64,000 nucleotides of DNA. Source: Microlunatus speluncae (GTDB lineage Bacteria; Actinomycetota; Actinomycetes; Propionibacteriales; Propionibacteriaceae). The stretch spans positions 802,019 through 866,018 of the forward strand of contig NZ_VKCZ01000020.1 in assembly GCF_009299835.1 (NCBI RefSeq), written 5' to 3'. Made by a program: the position numbers and the translations under genes. The notes beneath the pieces are model-generated. The model ran no database searches. It was not told the DNA's origin and was given only the letters and a program-made list of their open reading frames with translations. Positions 1-7,712 of this stretch are shown in pieces; position 1 is the stretch's first letter, and the number at the start of each line of letters is the position of its first letter.

Positions 1-792
1 AGGGCGGGCCGCAGCTCAACGACTGCCGGCGAGGACGTGACTCTGTCTGAGACGGCCCGGATGGTGTCCGATCTCGGCGGGATCGGTATCGCGGTGGAGG
101 TTGACCACGCTGTCGACGCCGAGGTCGAGGTGCTGTTCACGAAGGTGCAGCACGAACAGGGCAAACTCGACATCTTGGTCAACAACGCCTGGGGCGGATA
201 CAGCGTTACGGACGGCACGTTGGACGAGCCGTTCTGGTTGCAACCGATGCTCCGGTTCGATCGGATGTGGACGGTGGGCGTCCGGTCCAACCTGGTGGCG
301 ACTCGCTTGGGCCTTCCGCTACTACTTGCGGCAGGGCGCGGGCTGGTGGTCAATACGACACTGATGTTCGCCGACCTGGCACACGACATCGGTGCACTCG
401 TCGGTGAAGCTCCCGCCGATTTGGAGAAGCCGGCTTCCGAAGGGCATGCGGGATGCGCGCTCTTCTACCGAACGGCGAAATTGGCCATCAACCAAATGAC
501 GTTATACATGGCCAAGGACCTCGCCTGGAATGGGCACCGAGTGGCCATGGTCGCGCTCTCGCCGGGCTTCATGCGCACTGAGGCGATCATGGACGAGGTT
601 GGCAGCGACGCGGGGCACTGGTACACCGAGCCGATCCTTGACGGAACTGAATCAACCGAGCTGACCGGCCGAGGGGTTGTTGCGCTCGCGACAGACAACG
701 AGATCCTCGCCAAGTCTGGCCAGACCCTCAGCACTCGCCAACTGGCGCGGGACTACGGGTATTCCGACGTCGATGGACGATCACCGGTCTAA
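1..792 (+). CDS. SDR-family oxidoreductase, 5' end outside window
   Basis: Short-chain dehydrogenase/reductase, probably NAD(P)-dependent; substrate unknown. The frame is open to base 1, and the residues before the first possible GTG (37) still align with the family, so the Rossmann glycine motif lies upstream of the window. Visible are the NNAWGG form of the SDR NNAG motif (codons near 181-200) and the catalytic YxxxK as YRTAK (466-480), followed by the usual SPGFMRT loop. The NNAWGG variant is typical of an actinobacterial subgroup with a tryptophan after the alanine. It converges on the methyltransferase relic with only 10 bases between the stops. The fold assignment is firm; the role is not inferable. 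Confidence 0.85.
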   Translation, partial: RAGRSSTTAGEDVTLSETARMVSDLGGIGIAVEVDHAVDAEVEVLFTKVQHEQGKLDILVNNAWGGYSVTDGTLDEPFWLQPMLRFDRMWTVGVRSNLVATRLGLPLLLAAGRGLVVNTTLMFADLAHDIGALVGEAPADLEKPASEGHAGCALFYRTAKLAINQMTLYMAKDLAWNGHRVAMVALSPGFMRTEAIMDEVGSDAGHWYTEPILDGTESTELTGRGVVALATDNEILAKSGQTLSTRQLARDYGYSDVDGRSPV

Positions 793-802
793 CAGTCCAG
801 GC

Positions 803-1126
803 TCAAGGAACAGCAAGAAAGATGCACGAGTCTTCGAAGTCGATGTTTATCACGTCCAGCCCTGGGTGGGTACTGAGAGTCTGTCGCGCGCGGCACGCGG
901 AGGCGGATCCGGGTTCGAGCGCCGTGATCTTGAGACCCTTTTGCGCGATCGGCAAGGTGGCGTTTCCGGGTCCTGCGCCGATCTCCAACAGGGTGGCATT
1001 GTCGCCTAGTCCGCATAGTTCGATGAGGTCGTCGAACAGTTGGGTCGGAAAGCTCGGTCGCGCGGAGAGGTAGAAGTCTGCGGACTGGTCGAAGGTCTCG
1101 CGCAGGGTGGAATCTGGTGCTGTCAC
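803..1126 (-). pseudogene. Truncated class I SAM-dependent methyltransferase
   Basis: The reading frame starts at GTG 1126 with a good ribosome site (GGAGG, 6 nt upstream) and encodes about 107 residues. It carries the N-terminal FDQSADFY and RPSFP segments and SAM motif I (LLEIGAGPGNATLP), followed by the motif II acidic residue (ALEPGS). It then stops shortly after INIDFED, where complete relatives run to about 250 residues. The C-terminal half of the Rossmann sheet and the substrate region are missing, so activity is unlikely. It lies 41 nt downstream of the GntR gene in the same direction, suggesting a former operon whose 3' part was deleted, perhaps when the SDR gene arrived. Confidence 0.7.
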
Positions 1127-1167
1127 TGTGGGCCTCCTCGACAGGTCGTCTGAGTGGTCAAAGTTGA

Positions 1168-2031
1168 TCAAGCCGTGTAGTCGACGGCGATCGTCGACCA
1201 AACCGTTTCGAACCATTGCTGCGCTTGGTGCGCGAACGACGGTGAGCCGTCGTCGCCCTTGTCCGCCTGCCGGTCGAAGGTGGCACTGTCCCAACCTGAC
1301 GGGTGGTGCAGGGTGAGGTCCCGGCCGTGCAGCGTCACGGAGTGCTCGGTGATCGGGTAGAAGCCGATCAAGGTCCGTTCGCGGTTCAGCGTGTACATCT
1401 TCATGACCGGCGCCATCCGATGAACCCGGACCGCGACCGTTGCGGCGTGGATCAGACCAGTGCTGGTCAGTTCCTCGACCGAGGACTTGATCCTGGCAAC
1501 GGCACGCTCGGTCAGCGGCGCGAGGCTCTCCTGTAACCCCGTCGCATCTTGGGATGGGTCTACAGGTTGCGGCAGCGCGACGTCGACGGCGGGATCGGTG
1601 AGGAGCAGACGGATCCGAAGAGCCCGCACAGCGGCCTGCCCGGACCGGACCACGTCGAGCGCGCCGGGCAGCATGTGACTCAGGGTTTCACCGCGCCACC
1701 CGGCGTAATCGATCGACACATCCGTACGGTCCAAGGCCGTGCGCAAGTAGCTGCGGATGTCGGTCGGCACCGACTGACGGGTCCGGACGAATGATCCGCT
1801 GCCTTGGCGGCTGACGATCAGACCCTCGCGATCCAGGATCCGCAGTGCCGCCTTGACCGTTTCTCGCGCCACGCCGTACCGCTCGGCCAGCTGCAACTGG
1901 GTCGGCAGTCGCTCACCCGACGTCAACCGACCGGACAAGATCGCAGCCCGCAGCGCGTTCGCAATCTGCTGCGACGGCGTGCGCGGGTCGTCGGGGTCGA
2001 ATTCAATGAGGCGATCAAGTACCGAAGACAC
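1168..2031 (-). CDS. GntR-family transcriptional regulator
   Basis: DNA-binding regulator of about 287 residues. The N-terminal winged helix (residues about 13-80) has the GntR pattern: PSQQIANALRAAILSG, then LPTQLQLAERYGVARETVK, then a wing ending GLIVSRQGSGSFV. The C-terminal part (about 90-287) is not a recognisable FadR or UTRA domain and may bind an unknown ligand. GTG 2031 is chosen because AAGGAG sits 4-9 nt upstream; the longer open frame to 2358 has no such support. It is divergent from the MarR gene, and the shared intergenic region holds repeated GCCAAA elements near 2050-2065 that could be its operator (inference). It may have regulated the broken methyltransferase downstream. Confidence 0.85.
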   Translation of the reverse strand: MSSVLDRLIEFDPDDPRTPSQQIANALRAAILSGRLTSGERLPTQLQLAERYGVARETVKAALRILDREGLIVSRQGSGSFVRTRQSVPTDIRSYLRTALDRTDVSIDYAGWRGETLSHMLPGALDVVRSGQAAVRALRIRLLLTDPAVDVALPQPVDPSQDATGLQESLAPLTERAVARIKSSVEELTSTGLIHAATVAVRVHRMAPVMKMYTLNRERTLIGFYPITEHSVTLHGRDLTLHHPSGWDSATFDRQADKGDDGSPSFAHQAQQWFETVWSTIAVDYTA

Positions 2032-2156
2032 GGAGCTCCTTGATTTGACTAGCCAAACTGGCCAAAGTGTATCTTGCTTGTTCGCGCAATCAACCCGGTG
2101 CTGCACAGATGTCTTCGGCGTTGTCTCGCTTGGACTGCAAGATCCCTTACTGAATC

Positions 2157-2179
2157 TATGATTGACTAGGTAAATCATA
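2157..2179. promoter_or_regulatory. Inverted repeat, candidate MarR operator
   Basis: TATGATT and AATCATA form perfect 7-bp arms around a 9-nt spacer, ending 17 nt before the MarR start codon at 2197. Size, symmetry and place fit an autoregulatory MarR operator. The assignment is from position only. Confidence 0.5.
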
Positions 2180-2196
2180 TGCACGTTAGGATTCTC

Positions 2197-2646
2197 ATGA
2201 CGGACTACCGGGACACCCTCAGCTATCGGCTCGTCCGACTCGGGCGGGAGACGGGCGCCAAATACGCCGCACGGCTCCGGCAGATGGGACTGCGCCCGCT
2301 GCACGTTCGACTCCTGACCGCGATCAGGGCTGCGGATCGCACGCCGCAGAACGAACACGCGGCGAATCTGGGCATCACCGGCGGATTCGTCGTGAGGCTG
2401 GCCGACGACCTCGAACGAATGGGCGCAGTGGCGCGAGAAAGGGATACCCAGGACCGACGCCGACAGTTCCTAGTGATCACCGCCACCGGAGAGTCCCTGC
2501 TACGCGAGGCGACACTTGCCGCAACCGGCCTCGACGAAGACCTGGCACGCGGGTTGTCTCCAGATGCGCTCACTCAGCTTGCGGAGTCGCTCGACAAGAT
2601 CCGGGCCTCACTCGCATCCGGAGAGGACTGCACCAGTAGCGCCTGA
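2197..2646 (+). CDS. MarR-family transcriptional regulator
   Basis: Winged-helix regulator of about 149 residues, normal for MarR. The sequence shows the N-terminal dimerisation helix (YRLVRLGRETGAKYAARL), the recognition region (LGITGGFVVRLADDLERMGAV) and the wing with its conserved acid-arginine turn (RDTQDRRRQFLVITATG), then a C-terminal dimer helix. ATG 2197 is preferred to ATG 2179 because the protein then begins at the usual place and a GTTAGGA sequence lies just upstream. It is divergent from the GntR gene and follows a 23-bp inverted repeat likely to be its own operator. No target gene lies downstream in the same direction, so it probably controls itself or the divergent unit. Confidence 0.85.
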   Translation: MTDYRDTLSYRLVRLGRETGAKYAARLRQMGLRPLHVRLLTAIRAADRTPQNEHAANLGITGGFVVRLADDLERMGAVARERDTQDRRRQFLVITATGESLLREATLAATGLDEDLARGLSPDALTQLAESLDKIRASLASGEDCTSSA

Positions 2647-2762
2647 CAGGAGACTCCGGCCCAAGCTTGGCAGCGTTCAAAGGATGAACACGGCTCCACA
2701 ACTGATCGGCCTGTGCCATCTCGTCCCTATGTCGAGCGGTGGAAATGAGGTTGGCTGACCCC

Positions 2763-2915
2763 ATGGGCAACGCCGCCGTAGTAGTCGATCTGCTTGGCCA
2801 GGACCGTCCCATCGAGCTTGTCCGCAGGTTCGACCATGGGGCCGGCGGCACGTCGCTCGCCCGCCTCGACGGTCATCCAGTGGTGGTCAAGGCCTGGCCG
2901 ACATCGCCAGCCTGA
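2763..2915 (+). pseudogene. N-terminal fragment of an APH-like phosphotransferase
   Basis: A 50-codon frame whose residues (IELVRRFDHGAGGT, LARLDGHPVVVKAW) resemble the first beta strands of aminoglycoside-phosphotransferase-fold kinases, with VVVKAW as the ATP-binding lysine strand. It stops there; the HGD catalytic loop and metal-binding DFG-like part are absent. The surrounding 2647-2762 and 2916-3068 show no other coding signal. I read it as a decayed gene end left by rearrangement. The match is by memory of the family and is moderate only. Confidence 0.45.
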
Positions 2916-3068
2916 GAGCAGACCCTCACCATCGGCCTCAACAACGCGAGAACGATGGTCGCTCGGTCCGTAACTGGGGCGACAACCGTACCAACTGCCG
3001 GAGCCGTCCTTCACTCTCACCAGGTCCGATCCGGGTGTGCCCAATACATTCCCGTACCTGCCGGACGG

Positions 3069-4022
3069 CTAGATGACGACCACAGTCACGAAGAACTCAT
3101 GGTCCTGCTTGCGTCGCAAGCCACTCAGGTCCCGCGAAAACAATTCTGGGTCATCAATACGATGCTCAGGGTCATAAACCACAGCGAATAGTCTTCGGCA
3201 CTCGGCATAGTCGTGATAAGACTCGAAATCTACCTTCAACTCGTCCGCAATGTATTTCGCGTTAGCCTGATGAGCGTACTTGCATTCGACAACCACACCA
3301 ACGCTCGGCACAACTAGGTCGATTCGCTTTGCATTTCCGGCACGTTTTGGCGTCCATTCTTCTCGAACGACGTCGACGTATATAGATCTCAACACTGTCT
3401 CAACAAGGTCTTGAACATCGTATTCATTCTCGACAACGAAGGCCGTCCGACCATGGGATCGCGATCGAAGCCGCCGGGCAGAAACCGCAACCGATTTAAG
3501 TGCGTTCAGGACGAGCTCGTCTTGATTTGACTGAGGACCAAGCCCGGGCATCGGGACGTATCGATCTCGTCGGAGGCCGCAGACAAGAGCCTCCAGATCC
3601 TCTCCTAGAAAGCTAGCCGTACATCCTCGAATATCCCATTCGTCGCCATGGCGCGTCCGCGACTTGCCGTAGTTCCCGTACTCGGTTATCCGTTTTCTAT
3701 ATTTATCACTACGAATCGCTAAAACGGAAGCGGTGAAATCTCCTGTCTTTCCTAAGGCAGCGATGAACTCCTGCTCAGCTAGGGACGCTTCAACGTACTC
3801 GAAAATTTCGGCCGGAGTGAAGACGACTCGATAACGGGTAAACGTGGCTCGGCCGCCGCGATCGGACTCGGGATCTGCAAACTCGGCATAGATGGCGCCT
3901 TCTGCCTCGAGTGTGCGAAGTTGCTCGGCCATCTCGGGTATCAAGTCGTGGAACGTGTGGCCAAAGGCGTTGATGGTGACAGTCTCGATCAAAGACCCGA
4001 ATCGACTCACGGTTCCGACCAA
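3069..4022 (-). CDS. Orphan PD-(D/E)XK nuclease-domain protein
   Basis: Protein of up to 317 residues with two parts. Residues 1-160 are an unknown N-terminal domain. Residues 190-290 carry a restriction-endonuclease-like core: ENEYDVQDLVETVL helix, RIDLVV with Asp235, then VVVECKY with Glu247 and Lys249, giving the D-ExK triad. This arrangement matches REase-like domains seen in defence and DNA-repair contexts. No methylase, helicase or partner gene lies beside it. Its base composition is clearly lower in GC than its neighbours, with codons such as TCA, AGA and ATA, indicating recent transfer. The TTG start at 4022 is weak; GTG 4010 is an alternative. It may act alone as a defence nuclease (inference). 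Confidence 0.7.
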   Translation of the reverse strand: MVGTVSRFGSLIETVTINAFGHTFHDLIPEMAEQLRTLEAEGAIYAEFADPESDRGGRATFTRYRVVFTPAEIFEYVEASLAEQEFIAALGKTGDFTASVLAIRSDKYRKRITEYGNYGKSRTRHGDEWDIRGCTASFLGEDLEALVCGLRRDRYVPMPGLGPQSNQDELVLNALKSVAVSARRLRSRSHGRTAFVVENEYDVQDLVETVLRSIYVDVVREEWTPKRAGNAKRIDLVVPSVGVVVECKYAHQANAKYIADELKVDFESYHDYAECRRLFAVVYDPEHRIDDPELFSRDLSGLRRKQDHEFFVTVVVI

Positions 4023-4406
4023 TCTTAGGTTCGCACTGCTGGCCAGGTTGCGTCATCGGCCGACAGAGTCACAGACTAGACCGTCTGCGGCGCGGCCCGC
4101 AGCAGGGCGAGGATACGCGCCGACTGGCTGAGCGCAGCCCGGCCTTGATTTCCACAGTGTCAGACTCGGCCGTGCCTGCCTTCAAAGCTGACCGCTTCCG
4201 TTCCGTCCTGGCCGGCTCGGTCAAGGGCGACGCCCTAATCGTGGACAGCGTCCCGTGGGCGTGCCGGCCTTGGCTGCGTCACTCGGATCGCCTCCTGTCA
4301 TGTCAGGCACATTATGTGTGTGGACCGACCGTAGGCGACGGCTCGGCCAGCAGAACCGGCCCGCATGGATGAGGCGGCGACGGCGTCAGTCGGACAGGAT
4401 GGCTCG
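4023..4406. other. Gene-free interval
   Basis: No frame here has convincing codon bias, a ribosome site and a recognisable product. Short open frames exist (for example from 4145) but look random. I see no repeat ends or RNA gene. It separates the AT-richer nuclease gene from the next gene and may mark an insertion boundary. Confidence 0.5.
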
Positions 4407-5027
4407 ATGAGGATGATCAAGACCGCCAATGAGGCGGAGATGATCGCGCTTTTCCTGCTCACTGAATGGGAGTCGAGCAGGTTCGGATCGGCTCTCCGTG
4501 AGGTCATCCATGAGATGGACCAACCTTCAGAGTTGGTGACTCGGCCCGACCTGGCCTCTGGCGCAGACAACGCGGCCAGACGCGACGTCCTGGCTCGCTT
4601 TCGCGGCTTTGGTCGGGATGAGGATCTCTTCGCGGGGTTCCCGCAGTCCGATGAAGTTCAGTGGGAGTGGGCTGAACTCGATCCCGGGGAGGTGCTCGCG
4701 ATCCGCTATATCCGGTATAGCTACTGGGATGAGATCAGCGGCGGGACACGGCTGCCGCCGGCCGCTGCACAGTTCGTGCGCCGCGGCGACAAGGTCTTTG
4801 GCCACATGACGACCGCTCATTTCCTCGACGCGGCAGATCAGGTCAAGGTCAGCTGGCCTGACTGGCCACCAATCATCGCCGTGCGTGCAACTCCGGCCGA
4901 TCGGCCCGTCGTCCTGGAAGGCCATGCACGGCTAACGATCATGGCGATCGCAGCTGAGGCGATCCCAGACGTCAGCAGCGTTCTCATCGGCACATCGCCA
5001 GCGATGCCCACCTGGTCCGGCTACTGA
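4407..5027 (+). CDS. Uncharacterised protein with ParB-like VLEGH motif
   Basis: About 206 residues from ATG 4407 (GGACAGGA upstream); ATG 4365 would add 14 residues. No signal peptide or membrane segment. The C-terminal third contains PVVLEGHARLTIMAIA and ends LIGTSPAMPTW, a layout recalling the ParB/sulfiredoxin-fold segment in which a glycine-histidine-x-arginine loop follows a strand. The middle has IRYIRYSYWDEISGGTRLP. I recall similar actinobacterial hypothetical proteins ending in V.VG.SP.M..W but know no function. The local GC is a little lower than in the van region. A nucleotide-binding role is only a guess from the motif. Confidence 0.6.
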   Translation: MRMIKTANEAEMIALFLLTEWESSRFGSALREVIHEMDQPSELVTRPDLASGADNAARRDVLARFRGFGRDEDLFAGFPQSDEVQWEWAELDPGEVLAIRYIRYSYWDEISGGTRLPPAAAQFVRRGDKVFGHMTTAHFLDAADQVKVSWPDWPPIIAVRATPADRPVVLEGHARLTIMAIAAEAIPDVSSVLIGTSPAMPTWSGY

Positions 5028-5164
5028 GCAGGACGTCGGCAAGATCGGCCTCCTCCCGTCGCGCGCACGCCTTCGGTCGAGGGTTGGGTTCGCTAGTAGA
5101 GGTATCGACCATGATCAACTCGAGTTCGCTGACCCGCTCGCCGAGCAGCGCTCCGCTGTCGGCC

Positions 5165-5202
5165 TTGACTCCGTAGTTGGGTCCAGGGTTGACGATTGGA
5201 GT
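5165..5202 (+). promoter_or_regulatory. Candidate mer-type promoter of merR
   Basis: TTGACTCCGTA at 5165-5175 is the left half of the classic mer operator, in which the -35 box TTGACT overlaps the CTCCGTA half-site. The right half (GTCCAGG) is degenerate, and no clear -10 is visible before the ATG at 5203. GGAG lies only one base before the ATG, so the transcript may be leaderless. Confidence 0.35.
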
Positions 5203-5604
5203 ATGCGAACCAGTGAGTTGGCCGGCCGGGTGGGTGTGAACTCGGAGACGTTGCGCTATTACGAGCGGCGCGGGCTGCTGGAGGAGCCGCCGCGGACGCC
5301 GGGCGGCTATCGGGACTATCCGCTCGGGACGGTCGGGTTGCTGCGGTTCATCAAACGGGCCCAGGAACTCGGCTTCACCCTCGATGAGGTCGAGGAGCTA
5401 CTGCACCTCGACGCCGGCGGACCGGATAGCTGCGAGGTGGCCCGGGCGTTGGCCGAGCACCGCCGCAGTGATCTCGCGGCCCGGATCCGCGATCTGCAAC
5501 GGATGCACGATTCATTGGCCGAGTTGGCTGCGACGTGTGACCTACCGCGAGCTGACCGGCGGTGCGCTCTGCTGGCGGCGATCGATCAGGAGGTGGGGCG
5601 ATGA
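5203..5604 (+). CDS. MerR-family regulator with mercury-type cysteines
   Basis: Regulator of 133 residues, close to the 144 of Tn501 MerR. Residues 1-70 are the MerR winged helix (VNSETLRYYERRGLLEEP, then GGYRDY, then LGFTLDEVEELL), followed by a long dimer helix. Cys77, Cys112 and Cys121 have spacings of 35 and 9, identical to Cys82/Cys117/Cys126, which bind Hg(II) in Tn501 MerR. This supports thiophilic-metal sensing, most simply mercury. The stop overlaps the next start (ATGA at 5601), so the two are cotranslated. The genes expected downstream are reduced to a small thioredoxin-like protein and a merB relic; no merA is present in the window. Confidence 0.8.
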   Translation: MRTSELAGRVGVNSETLRYYERRGLLEEPPRTPGGYRDYPLGTVGLLRFIKRAQELGFTLDEVEELLHLDAGGPDSCEVARALAEHRRSDLAARIRDLQRMHDSLAELAATCDLPRADRRCALLAAIDQEVGR

Positions 5605-5924
5605 GGCTGGAGGTGCTGCATGTCGACGAGTGCCCGAATCTGCCGCCGCTGCTGGCCCGCCTCGCCGAGGTCACCGACCTGCCCGTGGTGACTCGACAGG
5701 TCGAGACTGATGCCGAAGCGGCCGCGCTGGGGATGGCCGGTTCGCCGACGTTGTTGATCAACGGCACCGATCCGTTCGCCGGTCCGGAAGCGTGTCAATG
5801 TGGTGTGTCGTGCCGGCTATACCGAGACGAGGCCGGCCGGCTGGTGCCGGTCCCGACTGTTGATCAACTTGGGGCTGCGATCACCGCGGCCGGCCTCAAC
5901 CGGACTCGAAAGGCTGACCCATGA
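5601..5924 (+). CDS. Small thioredoxin-like protein of mer-type operon
   Basis: Protein of 107 residues translationally coupled to the MerR gene. It begins with a strand and an ECPN turn (MRLEVLHVDECPNLPPLL), has a cis-proline-like segment GSPTLLINGTDPF, and then CQCGVSCRLYRDEAGR. This layout is that of a thioredoxin fold with extra cysteines. Similar short proteins sit next to merR/merB in actinobacteria and are often labelled alkylmercury-lyase-like or thiol-isomerase-like. The cysteines at about 11, 53, 55 and 59 could shuttle Hg(II) or organomercurial (inference). Its stop overlaps an ATG at 5921 that should begin merB, but that frame is broken. The fold is moderately certain, the activity not. 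Confidence 0.55.
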   Translation: MRLEVLHVDECPNLPPLLARLAEVTDLPVVTRQVETDAEAAALGMAGSPTLLINGTDPFAGPEACQCGVSCRLYRDEAGRLVPVPTVDQLGAAITAAGLNRTRKADP

Positions 5925-5949
5925 CCACTCTCAGCACCGCTCAAACGGC

Positions 5950-6198
5950 GACACGTTCGAGTTCGCCGCCATCCTCGGCCGGCCCGGCGTCGTCGAGTCC
6001 GTCTGTGCTGGCACCGGCCAACCCATCCGCATCGAACTCAACCCCGATCGGGTGATCTCGGTCGACCCACCTGGGCTGGACCAATGGCGACGAATGAACG
6101 AGACCCGCCGGTCGCGGAGTCCGGTCATGATCAACATTGTCGACCCGGGAGAGTTCTCGAGCTGCACGGCTGGATCCGCGGTTGCATTCCGGACCTAG
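5950..6198 (+). pseudogene. merB (alkylmercury lyase) C-terminal relic
   Basis: The frame encodes DTFEFAAILGR, VVESVCAGTGQPIRI and VISVDPPG in order, matching E. coli R831b MerB DTLIFPALIGR, VSSHCAATGAPVSL and IQAVEPAG as I remember them. Later, SSCTAGSAVAF stands where MerB has the second active cysteine segment (SFCCHVHFF). The N-terminal helical domain is missing. The position three before the first Asp (Cys96 in MerB) is Ser. The coupled ATG at 5921 is out of frame with this segment, so at least one deletion has occurred. Lyase activity is not expected. The relic shows that an organomercurial operon was once here. Confidence 0.65.
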
Positions 6199-6213
6199 GT
6201 ACGGGTCTACGCT
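6182..6213 (+). promoter_or_regulatory. MerR-type promoter with CCGNACCTAGGTNCGG dyad
   Basis: A near-perfect palindrome (6189-6204) lies between TTGCAT (6182-6187) and a TACGCT-like -10 (6208-6213), a spacer of 20 bp. MerR-family activators use just such long spacers with the operator inside. Transcription would begin at about 6220, the ATG itself, suggesting a leaderless mRNA. Confidence 0.5.
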
Positions 6214-6219
6214 CACCGA

Positions 6220-7443
6220 ATGACGTCCGGTTCGAACGGCGAAGACGGAAGCGGCGGCGGTGCCGGGATGCGGGCTGGGCAGGTCGCGGCCGCGGCCGGC
6301 GTGAATCTGGAGACGTTGCGCTACTACGAACGGCGCGGTCTGCTGGACGAACCGGCTCGAAGCTCCGGAGGTCACCGGTGCTACCCGGAGTCGGCGGTCG
6401 ACCGGGTGCGGCTGATCAAGGCGGTCCAACGACTCGGGTTCACCCTGGCCGAGATCGCGGACCTGATCCGGTCCCTGACCCGCCGCCCCGACCAGGCTGA
6501 TGCCGAGCTGCTGTCCCGGGCAGGCACCAAGATCACCGAGATCGATCAGAAGATCACCGACCTGACCGCTATCCGGACCACACTGCAAGCGGCGGTTGCC
6601 GGCGGCTGCGCAAGCCCGCTGGCCTACCTCCAAAGTCCCGCCTTCGTCCTGGCCGGCCCTCAAGCCCGGTCAGCGCGGACCGAACAGCCGGAAGGACTCC
6701 ACATGTCGACGATCAGCACCGACGACCCGCTCGCGGTCGCCGTCGTCAAGGCGATCCACACCGGCGATCAAGCCACACTGCAACAGCTCCTGGCCGACAA
6801 CCCGGACCTGGCGACGGTTCGCCTCGGCGACGACAGTCCAGGCGGGATGTCACGCACACTGCTGCACATCGTCACCGACTGGCCCGGACACTTCCCCAAC
6901 GGCGCCGCCACGGTGGCGCTCCTGGCCGCAGCTGGCGCCGACGTGAACGCCCGGTTCCACGGCGGCCACGAGGAAACACCACTGCACTGGGCCGCGAGCA
7001 GCGACGACGTCGCGGTCCTGGACGCACTGCTCGACGCCGGCGCGGACATCGACGCACCAGGATCGGTCCTTGGCGGCGGCCCTCCACTCAAAGACGCAAC
7101 CGGATTCAGACAATGGAAAGCCGCACGCCGACTGGTCGAACGGGGCGCGGAGACGGACCTGTTCTCCGCAGCCGCCCTCGGCCTGATCGACCGGCTGAGA
7201 GACCGCCTCGCCACCGAGGAACCAACCACCGAGCAGATCAGCCACGCATTCTGGGCCGCCTGCCACGGTGGCCAGCTCGACACCGCCCGCTACCTCCTCG
7301 ACCACGGCGCCAATCTGAACTGGCTGCCCGCCTGGGATTCCCTCACCCCACTGGACACCGCGGCCACCAGCAACGCCCCCGATCTCATCAGCTGGCTGCA
7401 CAGCCGCGGCGCCCGAACCGCCGCCGAACTCCATGACGACTGA
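6220..7443 (+). CDS. MerR regulator joined in frame to an ankyrin-repeat protein
   Basis: One open frame of 407 residues. Residues 17-85 are a MerR winged helix (VNLETLRYYERRGLLDEP, then LGFTLAEIADLI), followed by a dimer helix to about 128 and a short GGCASPLAYL tail. After a proline-alanine linker, residues 162-407 form an ankyrin protein: GADVNARFHGGHEETPLHWAA, LDALLDAGADIDAPG, ARRLVERGAET, ARYLLDHGANLNW. The ankyrin half resembles stand-alone actinobacterial proteins starting MSTISTDDPLAVAVV. ATG 6703 at that point has a strong ribosome site (GGAAGGA, 8 nt before), so two products are possible: the fusion and a free ankyrin protein. A lost MerR stop codon would explain it. Ligand unknown. 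Confidence 0.75.
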   Translation: MTSGSNGEDGSGGGAGMRAGQVAAAAGVNLETLRYYERRGLLDEPARSSGGHRCYPESAVDRVRLIKAVQRLGFTLAEIADLIRSLTRRPDQADAELLSRAGTKITEIDQKITDLTAIRTTLQAAVAGGCASPLAYLQSPAFVLAGPQARSARTEQPEGLHMSTISTDDPLAVAVVKAIHTGDQATLQQLLADNPDLATVRLGDDSPGGMSRTLLHIVTDWPGHFPNGAATVALLAAAGADVNARFHGGHEETPLHWAASSDDVAVLDALLDAGADIDAPGSVLGGGPPLKDATGFRQWKAARRLVERGAETDLFSAAALGLIDRLRDRLATEEPTTEQISHAFWAACHGGQLDTARYLLDHGANLNWLPAWDSLTPLDTAATSNAPDLISWLHSRGARTAAELHDD

Positions 7444-7488
7444 GTGGGGTGCTGTACCTCGTGTTGGTGGGAGTTGAAACCACCTGAC

Positions 7489-7606
7489 GGGCGCGCAAGC
7501 GGAGCTCGTAGTGCAGGCCAAGTGGCGGGAGCACCCCAATCGGGACATGGCCGATGATCCGGGTTCGTGGCGAACGGTCACCGATCACCTCAAGCTACGC
7601 TTCTAA
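7489..7606 (+). pseudogene. Remnant of a padR 3' end
   Basis: The segment repeats the end of the PadR gene at 8075-8307. CAAGTGGCGGGAGCACCCCA and GGCCGATGATCCGGGTTCGT occur in both, but here the 110 bases between them are missing and a TAG replaces one codon. It is followed by the same leader motif and leader as the second copy. It is the left scar of a tandem duplication of the PadR-exporter unit. Confidence 0.75.
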
Positions 7607-7698
7607 TCAAACTTGACTAACTCGAGCCAATCCGTTCGCAACACCGAGAGAAGGAATCGAACCCATGGGAAAGCTCGCGATCGAGACGAGAGGGTTGA
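7604..7698 (+). repeat. 95-bp direct repeat, copy A (exporter leader)
   Basis: Nearly identical to 8350-8444. It contains TAATCAAACTTGACTA, the ribosome site AGAAGGAATCG, and the first eleven codons of the ABC ATPase (MGKLAIETRGL). In this copy those codons run in frame into the PadR gene through SGGGR. Copy A is an exporter promoter and start displaced upstream of padR. Confidence 0.85.
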
Positions 7699-7712
7699 GC
7701 GGAGGTGGGCGC

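Noticed and set aside
2727..3044. Minus-strand frame of about 105 codons
   Set aside because: It lies opposite the APH-like fragment, whose plus-strand codons fit a known family; the minus-strand product resembles nothing.
5941..6663. Minus-strand open frames opposite the mer region
   Set aside because: They are mirror frames of the MerR and merB-like sequence, with no ribosome sites and no recognisable domains.
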